From Cellulomonas rhizosphaerae (GTDB lineage: Bacteria > Actinomycetota > Actinomycetes > Actinomycetales > Cellulomonadaceae), in the NCBI RefSeq assembly GCF_003470205.1, contig NZ_QWKP01000222.1:1-64000 (forward strand): a DNA stretch of 64,000 nt, given 5' to 3'. The notes beneath the pieces were generated by a model. That model saw nothing but the letters and a program-made list of their open reading frames with translations, made no database searches and was not told the DNA's origin. Positions 54,362 through 63,552 of this stretch are shown here, piece after piece (position 1 is the stretch's first letter; the number at the start of each line of letters is the position of its first letter). Made by a program: the position numbers and the translations under genes.

Positions 54362-55272
54362 CCCTTCACGGACCCCGAGGTCAGGCCGCCGACGATGTAC
54401 CGCTGCAGGAACATGAACAGCAGGATCACCGGGATCGCCGCGACGACGGCGCCGGCGGCGAACAGGCCCCACGGTGCGGTGCGCTCGTCGGACGCCCACG
54501 AGTACAGGCCGACGGCCACGGTGTACTGCTCGGGCCGCTGCAGCACGACCTTCGCGACGAGGAAGTCGCCGAAGGCCGAGACGAAGGACAGCAACCCGAC
54601 GACCGCGAGGATCGGCGTGACCAGGCGCAGGATGATCGTCCAGAAGATCTGGGCGTGCGTGGCGCCGTCGATCTTCGCCGCCTCGTCGAGCTCGCGCGGC
54701 ACCGTGTTGAAGAAGCCGTACATGAGGAACGTGTTCACGCCGAGCGCACCGCCCAGGTACACGCAGATCAGGCCGAGCAGGCTGTTGAGGCCCAGGCTCG
54801 GGAAGACCTCGCCGAGCGAGAGCAGCAGCAGGAAGATCGCGACGAACGCCAGCGTCTGCGGGAACATCTGCGCGAGCAGCAGGCCGGTCAGCGAGCCGCG
54901 GCGGCCCTTGAACCGGAACCGCGAGAACGCGTACGCGGCCGCGGCACCCATCAGCACCGTGCCGACCGCCGTCACGGTGCAGACGATGAGCGAGTTGCGG
55001 GCCCAGGTCCAGAAGCCGCGCTCGGCCAGGTTGCTGTAGTTGTCGAAGCTGATCTCGCGGAACAGCTGGTTGGAGCCGGTCAGCGTGCCGCCCGGGTTGA
55101 GCGACGCGGAGAGCACGTAGAGCAGCGGCAGCACGCAGACGATGATCATGACGATCCCGACGATGTGCCTCCACCCCACCTCGCGCCACCAGCGCATGCC
55201 CGTGACGGCGGTGTGGTTGGCGTTGGAGTTCGCCGACTTCGGCGGACGGACCTCGCTCGCGGTGGTGACCAT
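54358..55272 (-). CDS. malG: Maltose/maltodextrin ABC transporter permease, MalG type
   Basis: 304 residues with six membrane segments. The cytoplasmic EAA loop (ELDEAAKIDGATHAQIFWTI) docks the ATPase. Members pair with MalF and a binding protein. Only 1 nt separates it from the malF stop, so co-translation is likely. Confidence 0.92.
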   Translation of the reverse strand: MVTTASEVRPPKSANSNANHTAVTGMRWWREVGWRHIVGIVMIIVCVLPLLYVLSASLNPGGTLTGSNQLFREISFDNYSNLAERGFWTWARNSLIVCTVTAVGTVLMGAAAAYAFSRFRFKGRRGSLTGLLLAQMFPQTLAFVAIFLLLLSLGEVFPSLGLNSLLGLICVYLGGALGVNTFLMYGFFNTVPRELDEAAKIDGATHAQIFWTIILRLVTPILAVVGLLSFVSAFGDFLVAKVVLQRPEQYTVAVGLYSWASDERTAPWGLFAAGAVVAAIPVILLFMFLQRYIVGGLTSGSVKG

Positions 55273-55273
55273 C

Positions 55274-56893
55274 TCAGAGCTCCTCGAGGCGACGGGTCCG
55301 ACGGAAGCCCCACCAGGAGATCACGCCGACGATGATGAAGATGAGGATGGACAGCGCGCTCGCGAAGCCGTACTGCTTCACGCCCGACTCGAAGGCCACG
55401 GAGTAGACCATCGAGATGAGGATGTCCGTGTGGCCCACGATGATCGGCGTGCCCTCGAAGTTCGGGCCACCGCCGGTGAGCATGTAGATCAGCGAGAAGT
55501 TGTTGAAGTTGAACGCGAACGACGAGACCAGCAGCGGCGCTACCGAGACCATGAGCAGCGGGAAGACGATCGAGCGCTGCACCCGCGCGGCGCTCGCGCC
55601 GTCCATCCGAGCCGACTCGAGCACGTCGCCCGGGATCGACTGCAGCGCGCCCGTGCACACCAGGAACATGTAGGGGAAGCCGAGCCACAGGTTCACGAGC
55701 AGCACCGACACCTTGGCGAGCGTCGGGTCCGTGAGCCACGGGATGTTCGCACCGCCGAGCAACGTCTCGTTGATGAACCCGAAGTCCGGGTTGAGCATCC
55801 CCTTCCAGACCAGCGCCGCCAGGAACCCCGGGAACGCGTACGGGAGGATCAGCAGCGACCGGTAGATCTTGCGGCCGCGGATGCGCGGGTCGTTGAACAC
55901 CACCGCGAGGAAGAGCCCGAGCGCGAACGTCGTGAGCACGGACAGGATCGCGAACACGAAGGTCCAGATGAGGATCGAGATGAACGGACCGGAGATCCGC
56001 GAGTCGGTGAACGCCCGCGTGAAGTTCTCGAAGCCGACGTTGACCTTCCAGCCGGGCGTCAGCGCGGTCCCGTCCGGGGCCCGGAAGCTGCCGCGGTCGT
56101 CGGGCGTGTAGACCGTGCCCGTGGCGCTGTCCGTCATGGTGCCGGCCGCCGGGTCGTAGCTCATCGTCGACTGGTAGATGTAGCCCGTCGAGCCGTCCTG
56201 CGTGCGCAGCGAGCCGTCCGCCGGGTCGTCCGAGACCGGGACCCGCAGCGAGACGATCGCCTCCTGCTGCTGGGCGATCGCGGCGAAGTTCAGGACGTCC
56301 CAGCCCGGGACCTCGGTCGCCTTGTCGTCGGACGCCGTCGCGCCGTCGACGGCCTCGAGCGGCTGCTCGGCGGTGCCGACCTCGACCTGGCCGTCCTGCA
56401 CGACCGCGAAGCCGAGCTCGCCGTCCTGGCTGACGATCGTGATCGGGTAGGCGGCCGAGCCCTCGACGCGCTGCTCGTTCTGGATCTGGATCGCAGCGAT
56501 CGCGTCGGCCTGCGTCGAGTTGTGCCCGTCGCCGTAGTTCGTGAAGGCGATGTAACCCGTGTAGCACGCCGTGAAGATGACGTACACGAAGAGGAAGACG
56601 AGCCCCGGGAAGAGGTACTTGCCCGGCAGCGCGCGCTTGGAGAAGTAGACCCAGTTGACGACCAGGAGGACGACGACGAGGAACGCGACGATCCCCCACT
56701 GGGAGACCGCGACCGCGGAGAGGATGCCATAGACCGCGCCGGCGTCGATGAGCGCGACCAGGATCACCTTGACCCAGAAGCCTCGCCCGTAGTTGCGCGC
56801 GTGGGAGATGCCGTCACCGCGGGGGCGGGACCTGCTCGGTGGTGGCTCGGGCGGTGCGCCCGCACTGTCGGTGACGACGGTCTGCTGCGACAT
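55274..56893 (-). CDS. malF: Maltose/maltodextrin ABC transporter permease, MalF type
   Basis: 539 residues. After three N-terminal membrane segments there is a large extracytoplasmic domain (about 110-285), comparable to the P2 loop of enteric MalF, then the core permease with an EAA loop (VLESARMDGASAARVQRSIV). AAGGA lies 7 nt before the ATG. A hairpin separates it from malE. No malK is adjacent, so the ATPase must come from elsewhere (an MsiK-like shared ATPase is the usual case in actinobacteria). Confidence 0.92.
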   Translation of the reverse strand: MSQQTVVTDSAGAPPEPPPSRSRPRGDGISHARNYGRGFWVKVILVALIDAGAVYGILSAVAVSQWGIVAFLVVVLLVVNWVYFSKRALPGKYLFPGLVFLFVYVIFTACYTGYIAFTNYGDGHNSTQADAIAAIQIQNEQRVEGSAAYPITIVSQDGELGFAVVQDGQVEVGTAEQPLEAVDGATASDDKATEVPGWDVLNFAAIAQQQEAIVSLRVPVSDDPADGSLRTQDGSTGYIYQSTMSYDPAAGTMTDSATGTVYTPDDRGSFRAPDGTALTPGWKVNVGFENFTRAFTDSRISGPFISILIWTFVFAILSVLTTFALGLFLAVVFNDPRIRGRKIYRSLLILPYAFPGFLAALVWKGMLNPDFGFINETLLGGANIPWLTDPTLAKVSVLLVNLWLGFPYMFLVCTGALQSIPGDVLESARMDGASAARVQRSIVFPLLMVSVAPLLVSSFAFNFNNFSLIYMLTGGGPNFEGTPIIVGHTDILISMVYSVAFESGVKQYGFASALSILIFIIVGVISWWGFRRTRRLEEL

Positions 56894-56978
56894 GGTGGTC
56901 CTTTGCTGGGCGCCTCGTTACGCCGAACGTTGCGGGCAGTCTGCTCCGGTCCCCGGGCGTACGCACGGGGAGAGACAA

Positions 56979-57020
56979 CGGTCGCCCTGCTCCGCAGCGG
57001 AGCACGGAGCAGGGCGACCG
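56979..57020 (-). terminator. Intra-operon hairpin between malE and malF
   Basis: Perfect 16-bp stem CGGTCGCCCTGCTCCG and its complement, 10-nt loop, starting 7 nt after the malE stop. No T-run follows. It probably favours malE mRNA over malF. Confidence 0.75.
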
Positions 57021-57026
57021 GAGGGA

Positions 57027-58289
57027 CTACTTGGTGCCGTCGACGGCATCCTGCATGTTGGTGACCATCTTGTCCCAGGCCTTGACGGGGTCCTTGGCCT
57101 GACCGCTGATGATCTGCACCTCGGTGGTGCCCCAGAAGGCCCACATGGCGCCCATCTCGGGGATCGAGGGCATCGGGGCACCGGTGGCGCCGGCCTCGTT
57201 GAAGCCCTTGAGCACCGCGTCGTCGACCTTGTCAGCCGAGGCCGTCAGCGCCGGGAGGCGGCCGCCGGCCTTGTAGAGCTCGGTCTGGACCTTCTCGGTG
57301 GTGAGGAAGTTCGTGACGAACTCGTTGGCGAGCAGCGGGTTCTTCGACTTGGCCGAGATGAACGCGCCCTGCACGCCCACGAACGGCTTGGCCTCGGAGC
57401 CACCGGCGCTCGGCACGGGCAGGACGGAGATGTCCATGCCGGCCTCGGTGAACGCCGTGGTGTTCCACGGGCCGGTCACGATGTACGGCGTCTCGCCGTC
57501 GAGGAAGGCCTGCTTGGCCTTCTCGCCGTCGATCGTCGCGATCAGGACCTTCTCCTTGCCGAGCTTGGCGAGGTACTTGGCGAAGTTCTCGCCGTTCTCG
57601 CCGCCCAGGCCCAGCTCGTTGGTGTACGAGCCGTCGGCCGCCTGCTTGAAGATCGGGGCGTCGAACGAGGTCTGCAGCGGGTACAGGTGGTACGCGTCGC
57701 CCGCGTCACCCTGCTGGATGACGACCGAGTACTTCTTGTCCGCCGACTTGCCCTCGGTGATGAGGTCGTCGAACGTGTTCGCCTTGGTCTCCGGCAGCAG
57801 CTTGTTGTTGCGGACCAGCGCGATGTTCTCGATGGCGTACGGCGAGCCGTACAGCTTGCCGTCGTACGTGAAGGCCTGGATGGCCGACGACGCGAAGCCG
57901 CTGGCCTTGTCGCCGAGCTCGATCGGGGCCACGACGCCGTTGTTGACGAACTCGCCGGTCCAGTCGTGGGCGCCGATGACGACGTCCGGGCCCTGGCCGG
58001 TCGGGACCTGCGAGACGAAGTCCGTGCGGATGTCGCCCGAGACCTTCTGCACGAGGTCGACCTTGATACCGGTCTCGTCCTGGAACTCCTGGACGATCGG
58101 CTTCATGACGTCGATGCGGGTCTCGTCGACCCACATCGTCAGCGTGCCGGACAGCGCGGGCGCGCTCGTCGTCTCCGCGGTGGTGGGCTTCGGCGTGGCG
58201 TCGCCCTCGTTCGAGCCGCCGCTCGAGCAGGCGCTCATCGTCAGCGCGAGGCCGAGGGCCGCCGCAACGACAGGGATGCTCCGTCGCAT
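57027..58289 (-). CDS. malE: Maltose/maltodextrin-binding lipoprotein
   Basis: 420 residues. The signal peptide ends in a lipobox (LTMSACSSGG), so the mature protein is membrane-anchored. The fold is the SBP family 1 type (GTLTMWVDE, then GPDVVIGAHDW and ETPYIVTGPWNTTAF). ATG 58289 has AGGAG 8 nt upstream; the open frame starts earlier but lacks a signal. It is divergent from malR, with a TTGCAA palindrome between. Confidence 0.93.
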   Translation of the reverse strand: MRRSIPVVAAALGLALTMSACSSGGSNEGDATPKPTTAETTSAPALSGTLTMWVDETRIDVMKPIVQEFQDETGIKVDLVQKVSGDIRTDFVSQVPTGQGPDVVIGAHDWTGEFVNNGVVAPIELGDKASGFASSAIQAFTYDGKLYGSPYAIENIALVRNNKLLPETKANTFDDLITEGKSADKKYSVVIQQGDAGDAYHLYPLQTSFDAPIFKQAADGSYTNELGLGGENGENFAKYLAKLGKEKVLIATIDGEKAKQAFLDGETPYIVTGPWNTTAFTEAGMDISVLPVPSAGGSEAKPFVGVQGAFISAKSKNPLLANEFVTNFLTTEKVQTELYKAGGRLPALTASADKVDDAVLKGFNEAGATGAPMPSIPEMGAMWAFWGTTEVQIISGQAKDPVKAWDKMVTNMQDAVDGTK

Positions 58290-58383
58290 CTTCGATCTCC
58301 TGGGTTCAGTGAGTGTTTCAGTGAGTGTGCCAACGCTCGGCGGCATCACCACCGACACTGGCCTGATGGGGAGACGCTAACGT

Positions 58384-58417
58384 CGTTGCAACGTCGCCTG
58401 CAAGTCGTTACGGTAAC
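58384..58417. promoter_or_regulatory. Candidate MalR operators between malE and malR
   Basis: CGTTGCAACG (58384-58393) is a perfect palindrome, followed by CTGCAAG (58398-58404) and a second palindrome GTTACGGTAAC (58407-58417). The LacI-type regulator gene starts 77 nt further on. The TTGCA elements recur before the amylase gene. Confidence 0.6.
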
Positions 58418-58493
58418 TTTCAGGCAACGGTTTCACGGGGGTTCGTCGCCGGCTTCTGCTTGCCCCCCGAACGGCCCAGGACGAGGAGGTCCC

Positions 58494-59570
58494 GTGTCCC
58501 CTACGCTGCCCCCCGTGCGCACTCGACTGACAGACCTGGCTGAACAAGCCGGCGTCAGCACTGCCACGGTGTCGCGCGTTCTCAACGGTAAGCACGGTGT
58601 CTCGACACAGGCGCGCCAGGCGGTGCTCGCCGCGCTCGACGTCCTCGGCTACGAGCGGCCCGAGAAGCTGCGCACGCGCTCGGCGGGCCTCGTCGGCCTC
58701 GTCGTGCCCGAGCTGTCGAACCCCGTGTTCCCCGCGTTCGCGCAGGTCATCGAGTCGATGCTCACCGAGCGCGGGTACACGCCGCTGCTGTGCACGCAGT
58801 CCCCCGGTGGCACCACCGAGGACCAGTACGTCGACATGCTCCTCGAGCACGGCGTCGCCGGCATCGTGTTCGTCTCGGGCCTGCACGCCGACTCGTCGGC
58901 CTCCAAGGACCGCTACCACCGGCTGCGGTCCAGCGGCATGCCCGTCGTGCTCGTCAACGGCTTCGCCGAGGGGGTCGACGCGCCAAGCGTGTCGACCGAC
59001 GACGTCGCCGCCCTGGACCTCGCGTTCCGTCACCTCGTCTCGCTGGGCCACCGGTCCATCGGGCTCGCGATCGGACCCGACCGGTTCGTCCCCGCCGCGC
59101 GCAAGCGCGCCGAGTTCACGGTCAACCTCGAGCGCCACCTCGGCATCTCCGACCCGACCGGGCACGTCGTCTCGACGCTGTTCACGGTCGAGGGCGGGCA
59201 GGCCGCGGCGCTCGAGCTGATCGATTCCGGGCACACCGCGATCATCTGCGGCTCCGACCTCATGGCCCTCGGCGCCATCCGAGCGGCCCGCTCGCGCGGG
59301 TTGTCGGTCCCGGAGGACCTGTCGGTCGTGGGCTTCGACGACTCCCCGCTGATCGCCTTCACCGACCCGCCCCTGACGACCGTGCGCCAGCCGGTCCTCG
59401 CCATGGGGCACGCGGCGGTGTCCGCGCTCGTCGCGGAGATCAGCGGCACGCCGGCGTCGCGCATCGAGCTCAAGTTCCACCCCGAGCTCATCGTGCGCGC
59501 GTCGACCGGGGCGGCGCCTCACGTCGCCGACCTGGCGGCCCACGCCGCCGCCGCGCCCGTCGCTCCCTGA
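58494..59570 (+). CDS. malR: LacI-family regulator of maltose genes, MalR-like
   Basis: 358 residues: HTH TRLTDLAEQAGVSTATVSRV, hinge, and a periplasmic-binding-like effector domain with VVGFDDSPLIAF and LTTVRQPV. Placement opposite malE and next to the GH13 gene indicates control of this regulon, with a maltose-type sugar as likely effector. GTG 58494 has GGAGG 5 nt upstream. GTG 58515 follows TACGCT by 7 nt and would give a leaderless, shorter product. Confidence 0.92.
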   Translation: MSPTLPPVRTRLTDLAEQAGVSTATVSRVLNGKHGVSTQARQAVLAALDVLGYERPEKLRTRSAGLVGLVVPELSNPVFPAFAQVIESMLTERGYTPLLCTQSPGGTTEDQYVDMLLEHGVAGIVFVSGLHADSSASKDRYHRLRSSGMPVVLVNGFAEGVDAPSVSTDDVAALDLAFRHLVSLGHRSIGLAIGPDRFVPAARKRAEFTVNLERHLGISDPTGHVVSTLFTVEGGQAAALELIDSGHTAIICGSDLMALGAIRAARSRGLSVPEDLSVVGFDDSPLIAFTDPPLTTVRQPVLAMGHAAVSALVAEISGTPASRIELKFHPELIVRASTGAAPHVADLAAHAAAAPVAP

Positions 59571-59632
59571 CGACCCGCGCCCCGCTCCCGCGTCACCCCC
59601 TGATTCGTCATACCCGAAAGGCGCACGCCCCC

Positions 59633-61336
59633 GTGACCTCGCTCGACACCCGCCCCGCCCTCGTTCATGCCCCGTCCGCCACGGACGGTGAGTGGTGGCG
59701 GCACGCCGTCATCTACCAGGTCTACCCGCGCTCGTTCGCGGACGGCTCCGGGGACGGCATCGGCGACCTGCCGGGCATCACGTCCCGCCTGCCCCACCTC
59801 GCCGAGCTCGGCGTCGACGCCGTGTGGCTCTCGCCGTTCTACCGCTCCCCGCAGGCCGACGCGGGCTACGACGTGGCCGACTACCGCGCGGTCGACCCGC
59901 TGTTCGGCACGCTCGACGACTTCGACGCCCTCCTGCTGCGCGCGCACGACCTGGGCCTGCGCGTGATCGTCGACCTCGTGCCGAACCACACGTCCGACGA
60001 GCACGTCTGGTTCGAGGCCGCCATGGCCGCCGGGCCAGGCTCGGCGGAGCGCGAGCGGTACCTGTTCCGCGAGGGCCGGGGTCCCGCCGGCGAGCTGCCG
60101 CCGAACAACTGGCAGTCGATCTTCGGCGGGCCCGCCTGGACGCGCGTCGCCGACGGCCAGTGGTACCTGCACCTGTTCGACTCGCGCCAGCCCGACCTCA
60201 ACTGGGAGCACCCCGAGGTCCGCTCCGAGTTCGAGGACGTGCTGCGGTTCTGGCTCGACCGCGGGGTCGACGGCTTCCGCATCGACGTCGCGCACGGCAT
60301 GGTCAAGGAGCCGGGGCTGCCCGACTGGGACGGCCACGTCTCGATGATCGAGGGCTCGGACGACGCCGCCTCCCCCGAGGACGCCGTGTCCGGCGCCGGC
60401 AACCAGGGCCCGATGTTCGACCAGGACGGCGTGCACGAGATCTACCGGGCCTGGAACCGCGTGCTCGCGCAGTACGCGGGCGACCGCGCGCTCGTCGCCG
60501 AGGCGTGGGTCGAGCCGCTGTCCCGCCTGGCCCGCTACGTGCGGCCCGACGAGATGCAGCAGGCCTTCAACTTCGCGTTCCTCGCGACGCTGTGGGACGC
60601 CCCCGCGCTGCGCTCGGTGATCGAGGCCTCGTACGTCACGGCCGACTCCGTGGGTGCGCCCACCACCTGGGTGCTGTCCAACCACGACGTGGTGCGGCAC
60701 GCCTCGCGCCTCGGCCTCGCGGAGGCCGGCTCGCGCCCCAACGGCATCGGCCACGGCGACGAGCAGCCCGACGAGGAGCTCGGCCTGCGCCGGGCCCGCG
60801 CCGCGACCCTGCTCATGCTCGGCCTGCCGGGCTCGGCGTACCTGTACCAGGGCGAGGAGCTCGGCCTGCCCGACCACACCGCGCTGCCCGACCAACTGCG
60901 CCAGGACCCCGCGTTCTTCCGGACCGGCGGCGCCGAGCGCGGTCGCGACGGCTGCCGCGTGCCGCTGCCGTGGGCGGCCGACGAGGCCGGCTTCGGCTTC
61001 TCGCCGACCGGCGTGACCTGGCTCCCCCAGCCCGCGTCGTGGGCCGCGTACGCGTTGGACGCGCAGCGTGGTGTCGCGGGCTCGACGTACGAGACCTACC
61101 GCGGCGCGCTCGCGCTGCGGCGGGCCGAGCACCTCGGCACGGGTGGCCTGACCTGGGACAACGCGTTCGGCGACGAGGTCATCGCGTTCGAGAACCGCGA
61201 CGTCCTCGTCGTGGCCAACCTCGGTGCCGACCCGGTCGAGCTGCCGGTCGGGCTCACCGTGCTGGCCTCGTCGGGCGACCTGCCGGACGCGACCACCCTC
61301 CCCGGCGACACGACGATCTGGGCGCGCCGCGCCTGA
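59633..61336 (+). CDS. GH13 alpha-glucosidase (oligo-1,6-glucosidase/maltase type)
   Basis: 567 residues, no signal peptide. WWRHAVIYQVYPRSFADGSG opens the barrel. The triad is D218 (DGFRIDVAHG), E290 (LVAEAWVEP) and D352 (LSNHDVVRH). The QPDLNWE motif occurs in the alpha-1,4/1,6-glucosidase subgroup. It follows malR by 62 nt and probably hydrolyses imported maltose and maltodextrins. GTG 59633 has AAAGG 12 nt upstream, somewhat distant. Convergent with the amylase gene, 3 nt apart. Confidence 0.93.
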   Translation: MTSLDTRPALVHAPSATDGEWWRHAVIYQVYPRSFADGSGDGIGDLPGITSRLPHLAELGVDAVWLSPFYRSPQADAGYDVADYRAVDPLFGTLDDFDALLLRAHDLGLRVIVDLVPNHTSDEHVWFEAAMAAGPGSAERERYLFREGRGPAGELPPNNWQSIFGGPAWTRVADGQWYLHLFDSRQPDLNWEHPEVRSEFEDVLRFWLDRGVDGFRIDVAHGMVKEPGLPDWDGHVSMIEGSDDAASPEDAVSGAGNQGPMFDQDGVHEIYRAWNRVLAQYAGDRALVAEAWVEPLSRLARYVRPDEMQQAFNFAFLATLWDAPALRSVIEASYVTADSVGAPTTWVLSNHDVVRHASRLGLAEAGSRPNGIGHGDEQPDEELGLRRARAATLLMLGLPGSAYLYQGEELGLPDHTALPDQLRQDPAFFRTGGAERGRDGCRVPLPWAADEAGFGFSPTGVTWLPQPASWAAYALDAQRGVAGSTYETYRGALALRRAEHLGTGGLTWDNAFGDEVIAFENRDVLVVANLGADPVELPVGLTVLASSGDLPDATTLPGDTTIWARRA

Positions 61337-61339
61337 ACC

Positions 61340-62788
61340 TCAGGGACGGCCGGACACGTCGAACGCCTGCGCGCTGCGCGCGGGAACGGTGACGCTGATC
61401 CGGCCGTCCTCGACCTTCGCCTCCGCACATCCGGCGGCGAGCACGTCGCAGTAGTCGCCGTCGGCCAGGCTCGTAGCGAGCGTCGTCGTCAGAGCGTCGT
61501 CGCCCGCGTTGACCACGACGAACCCGCGCTGCCCGCGCCCCAACGCGACCGCCTCGCCCTGCGACCAGGTGTCGACGACCGGGGCATCGCCCACCACGCC
61601 GCGCCAGCCGACCATCCCGGCGATCGCCGGCCAGCGGTGCTGGCACACCCACGTCGCGTCGGTCCCCGGCCCGGCGTCGGCCGCGCACGACGCGTCGAGC
61701 ACCGCGCCGGCCGCATCCTGCGGCGGTCCCGCGTCGGTGTCCTCGAACGCGTACCCCGAGTACACCTGCGGCGTGCCGTAGACCCCGCCGAGCATGAGGA
61801 CGTTCGCGATCGCGTAGTCGACGTCGCGGTAGCTCAGGGTCGAGCCGTTGCGCTCGGTGTCGTGGTTGTCGACGAACACCACGGCGTCGTCGGACGGCAC
61901 GTAGCGCGCGCTCGCCGTGCCGAGGTCCAGCGCGAGACCCGGCGACCCGGCCAGGACGCCCTGGAGCTCCTTGCCGTACGTGAACTCGTAGACCTGCCCG
62001 TTGCCCAGGTACTGCTCGGGCGTGATCGGCTCGTTCGAGCCGCGGATCACCTCCTGCGCGATGGCGGTCCCCGGCGGCAGCGGCGCGACGATCGCGGCGA
62101 TGTCCGCGGGCGCCATGTGCTTGGCGGCGTCGATGCGGAACCCGTCGACGCCGAGCGAGACGAGGTCCTGCAGGTAGGCGGTGAGCGTGGCGCGCACGTG
62201 CGCCGAGCCCGTGTCGAGGTCCGCGAGGTTGACCAGCTCGCACGTCTGCACCTCGTCGGCGTCGAGGTAGCTCCCGATGTCGTCGCCCTCGGTGAGGCCG
62301 CAGTGGTGGAAGTCCCGCGGGGTCCAGATGCCGGGGTACGTATAGTGCTCGAACGACGAGCCGGCCCAGCCGACGCCGGGCTCGTCCTGGCCGGTCATGT
62401 GGTTGACGACCGCGTCCGCCCACACGTCGACGCCCGCCGCGTGGCAGGTCTGCACCATCGCCGCGAACTGCTCGCGGGTGCCGAGACGCGACTCGATACG
62501 GTAGCTCACGGGCTGGTAGGCGGTCCACCACGGCGATCCGGTGATGTGCTCCTGCGGCGGCGACGTCAGCACCCACGCGTAGCCGGCCGGACCGAGCTCG
62601 TCGGTGCACTCGCGCGCGATGGCGTCCCAGGTCCACTGGAACAGCTGCACGCCCACGTCGTGACCCGAGCCGTCGGTCGCTGGCTCGGCGGCCGGGTCGG
62701 GCGCGGGTGCGGGTGCGGAGCAGGCGGCCAGGAGCGCCAGCAGCGCACCGAGGACGCCGAGCACGGCGGCTCGTCGGAATCTCGTCAT
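61340..62788 (-). CDS. Exported alpha-amylase (GH13 lipoprotein)
   Basis: 482 residues. The signal ends in a lipobox (LLALLAACSAP), so it is surface-anchored. GH13 features are GVQLFQWTWDAIARECTDEL, ADAVVNHM, D220 (DGFRIDAAKHM), E246 (AIAQEVI) and D310 (FVDNHDTERNG), the actinobacterial alpha-amylase pattern. It cuts starch outside the cell to feed malEFG. A TTGCA palindrome at its promoter links it to malR. Confidence 0.93.
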   Translation of the reverse strand: MTRFRRAAVLGVLGALLALLAACSAPAPAPDPAAEPATDGSGHDVGVQLFQWTWDAIARECTDELGPAGYAWVLTSPPQEHITGSPWWTAYQPVSYRIESRLGTREQFAAMVQTCHAAGVDVWADAVVNHMTGQDEPGVGWAGSSFEHYTYPGIWTPRDFHHCGLTEGDDIGSYLDADEVQTCELVNLADLDTGSAHVRATLTAYLQDLVSLGVDGFRIDAAKHMAPADIAAIVAPLPPGTAIAQEVIRGSNEPITPEQYLGNGQVYEFTYGKELQGVLAGSPGLALDLGTASARYVPSDDAVVFVDNHDTERNGSTLSYRDVDYAIANVLMLGGVYGTPQVYSGYAFEDTDAGPPQDAAGAVLDASCAADAGPGTDATWVCQHRWPAIAGMVGWRGVVGDAPVVDTWSQGEAVALGRGQRGFVVVNAGDDALTTTLATSLADGDYCDVLAAGCAEAKVEDGRISVTVPARSAQAFDVSGRP

Positions 62789-62805
62789 CGTCACCCCGTC
62801 GGCGG

Positions 62806-62830
62806 GCTGCAACGTTGCAGCAACTTGCAG
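62806..62830. promoter_or_regulatory. Candidate MalR operator at the amylase promoter
   Basis: CTGCAACGTTGCAG (62807-62820), a perfect 14-bp palindrome, followed by CAACTTGCAG. It lies about 18 nt before the amylase ATG on the minus strand and shares its elements with the malE/malR region. Confidence 0.65.
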
Positions 62831-62843
62831 AACGGGGTTCAGG

Positions 62844-63500
62844 CTAGCGCGGCTTGCGCGTGAGGATCAGGTGGACCACGCCGGACGGGGACGGGGTCGC
62901 CTCGATCTCGAAGCGCTCCTCGAGCCCCTCGAGACCGTCCCAGAGGCGCTCGCCGCGGCCCAGGACGATCGGCGCGACGACGACGTGCAGGTGGTCGATC
63001 AGGTCCGCCTCGAGGAACTGGCGCACCGTCTCGACGCCGCCGCCGATCCGCACGTCCAGGTCACCGGCCAGGGCGCGGGCCTGCTCGAGCGCTGCCGCGG
63101 GGTCGGCGTCGACGAAGTGGAACGTCGTCCCGCCCTCCATCTCGAGCACCGGGCGCGGGTGGTGCGTGAGGACGACGACGGGGGTGTGGAACACCGGGTC
63201 GTCGCCCCACCAGCCCTTCCACTCCTCGTCCTGCCACGGGCCGCGCTGCGGGCCGAACTTGTTGCGGCCCATGATCTCCACGCCGATGCCGGTGGCCCAC
63301 TGGCTGGCGAACGACTCGTCGACCCCGAACGACGCCTCCCCCTCGCCGTGCATGCCCATCCCGCGGAACGTGCGGGTCGGGAAGGCCCACGCCATGAGCC
63401 GGTGGCCGGCGTGCCCGAACGGGGCCTCGAGGCTCTGGCCCTCGCCGGTGCCGAAGCCGTCGAGCGAGATCGTGAAGTTGTGCACGCGGACGAGGGACAT
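62844..63500 (-). CDS. Dihydrofolate-reductase-family protein (RibD C-terminal type)
   Basis: 218 residues: VHNFTISLDGFGTGEGQS at the start, GVEIMGRNKFGP, VVVLTHHPRPVLEMEGGTTF, RIGGGVETVRQFLEADLIDHLHVVVAP. This is the RibD_C/YyaP-like group, which are predicted NADPH reductases of unknown substrate rather than true folate reductases. AGGAG lies 6 nt before the ATG. Confidence 0.87.
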   Translation of the reverse strand: MSLVRVHNFTISLDGFGTGEGQSLEAPFGHAGHRLMAWAFPTRTFRGMGMHGEGEASFGVDESFASQWATGIGVEIMGRNKFGPQRGPWQDEEWKGWWGDDPVFHTPVVVLTHHPRPVLEMEGGTTFHFVDADPAAALEQARALAGDLDVRIGGGVETVRQFLEADLIDHLHVVVAPIVLGRGERLWDGLEGLEERFEIEATPSPSGVVHLILTRKPR

Positions 63501-63552
63501 GCCATCTCCTGGGGTTGCTGAGCCGTTGGCCAGATCCAAGCACCGACCACTG

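Noticed and set aside
56793-58493. Upstream extension of the malR frame through malE
   Set aside because: Antisense to malE and malF; the regulator's helix-turn-helix begins only after 58494.
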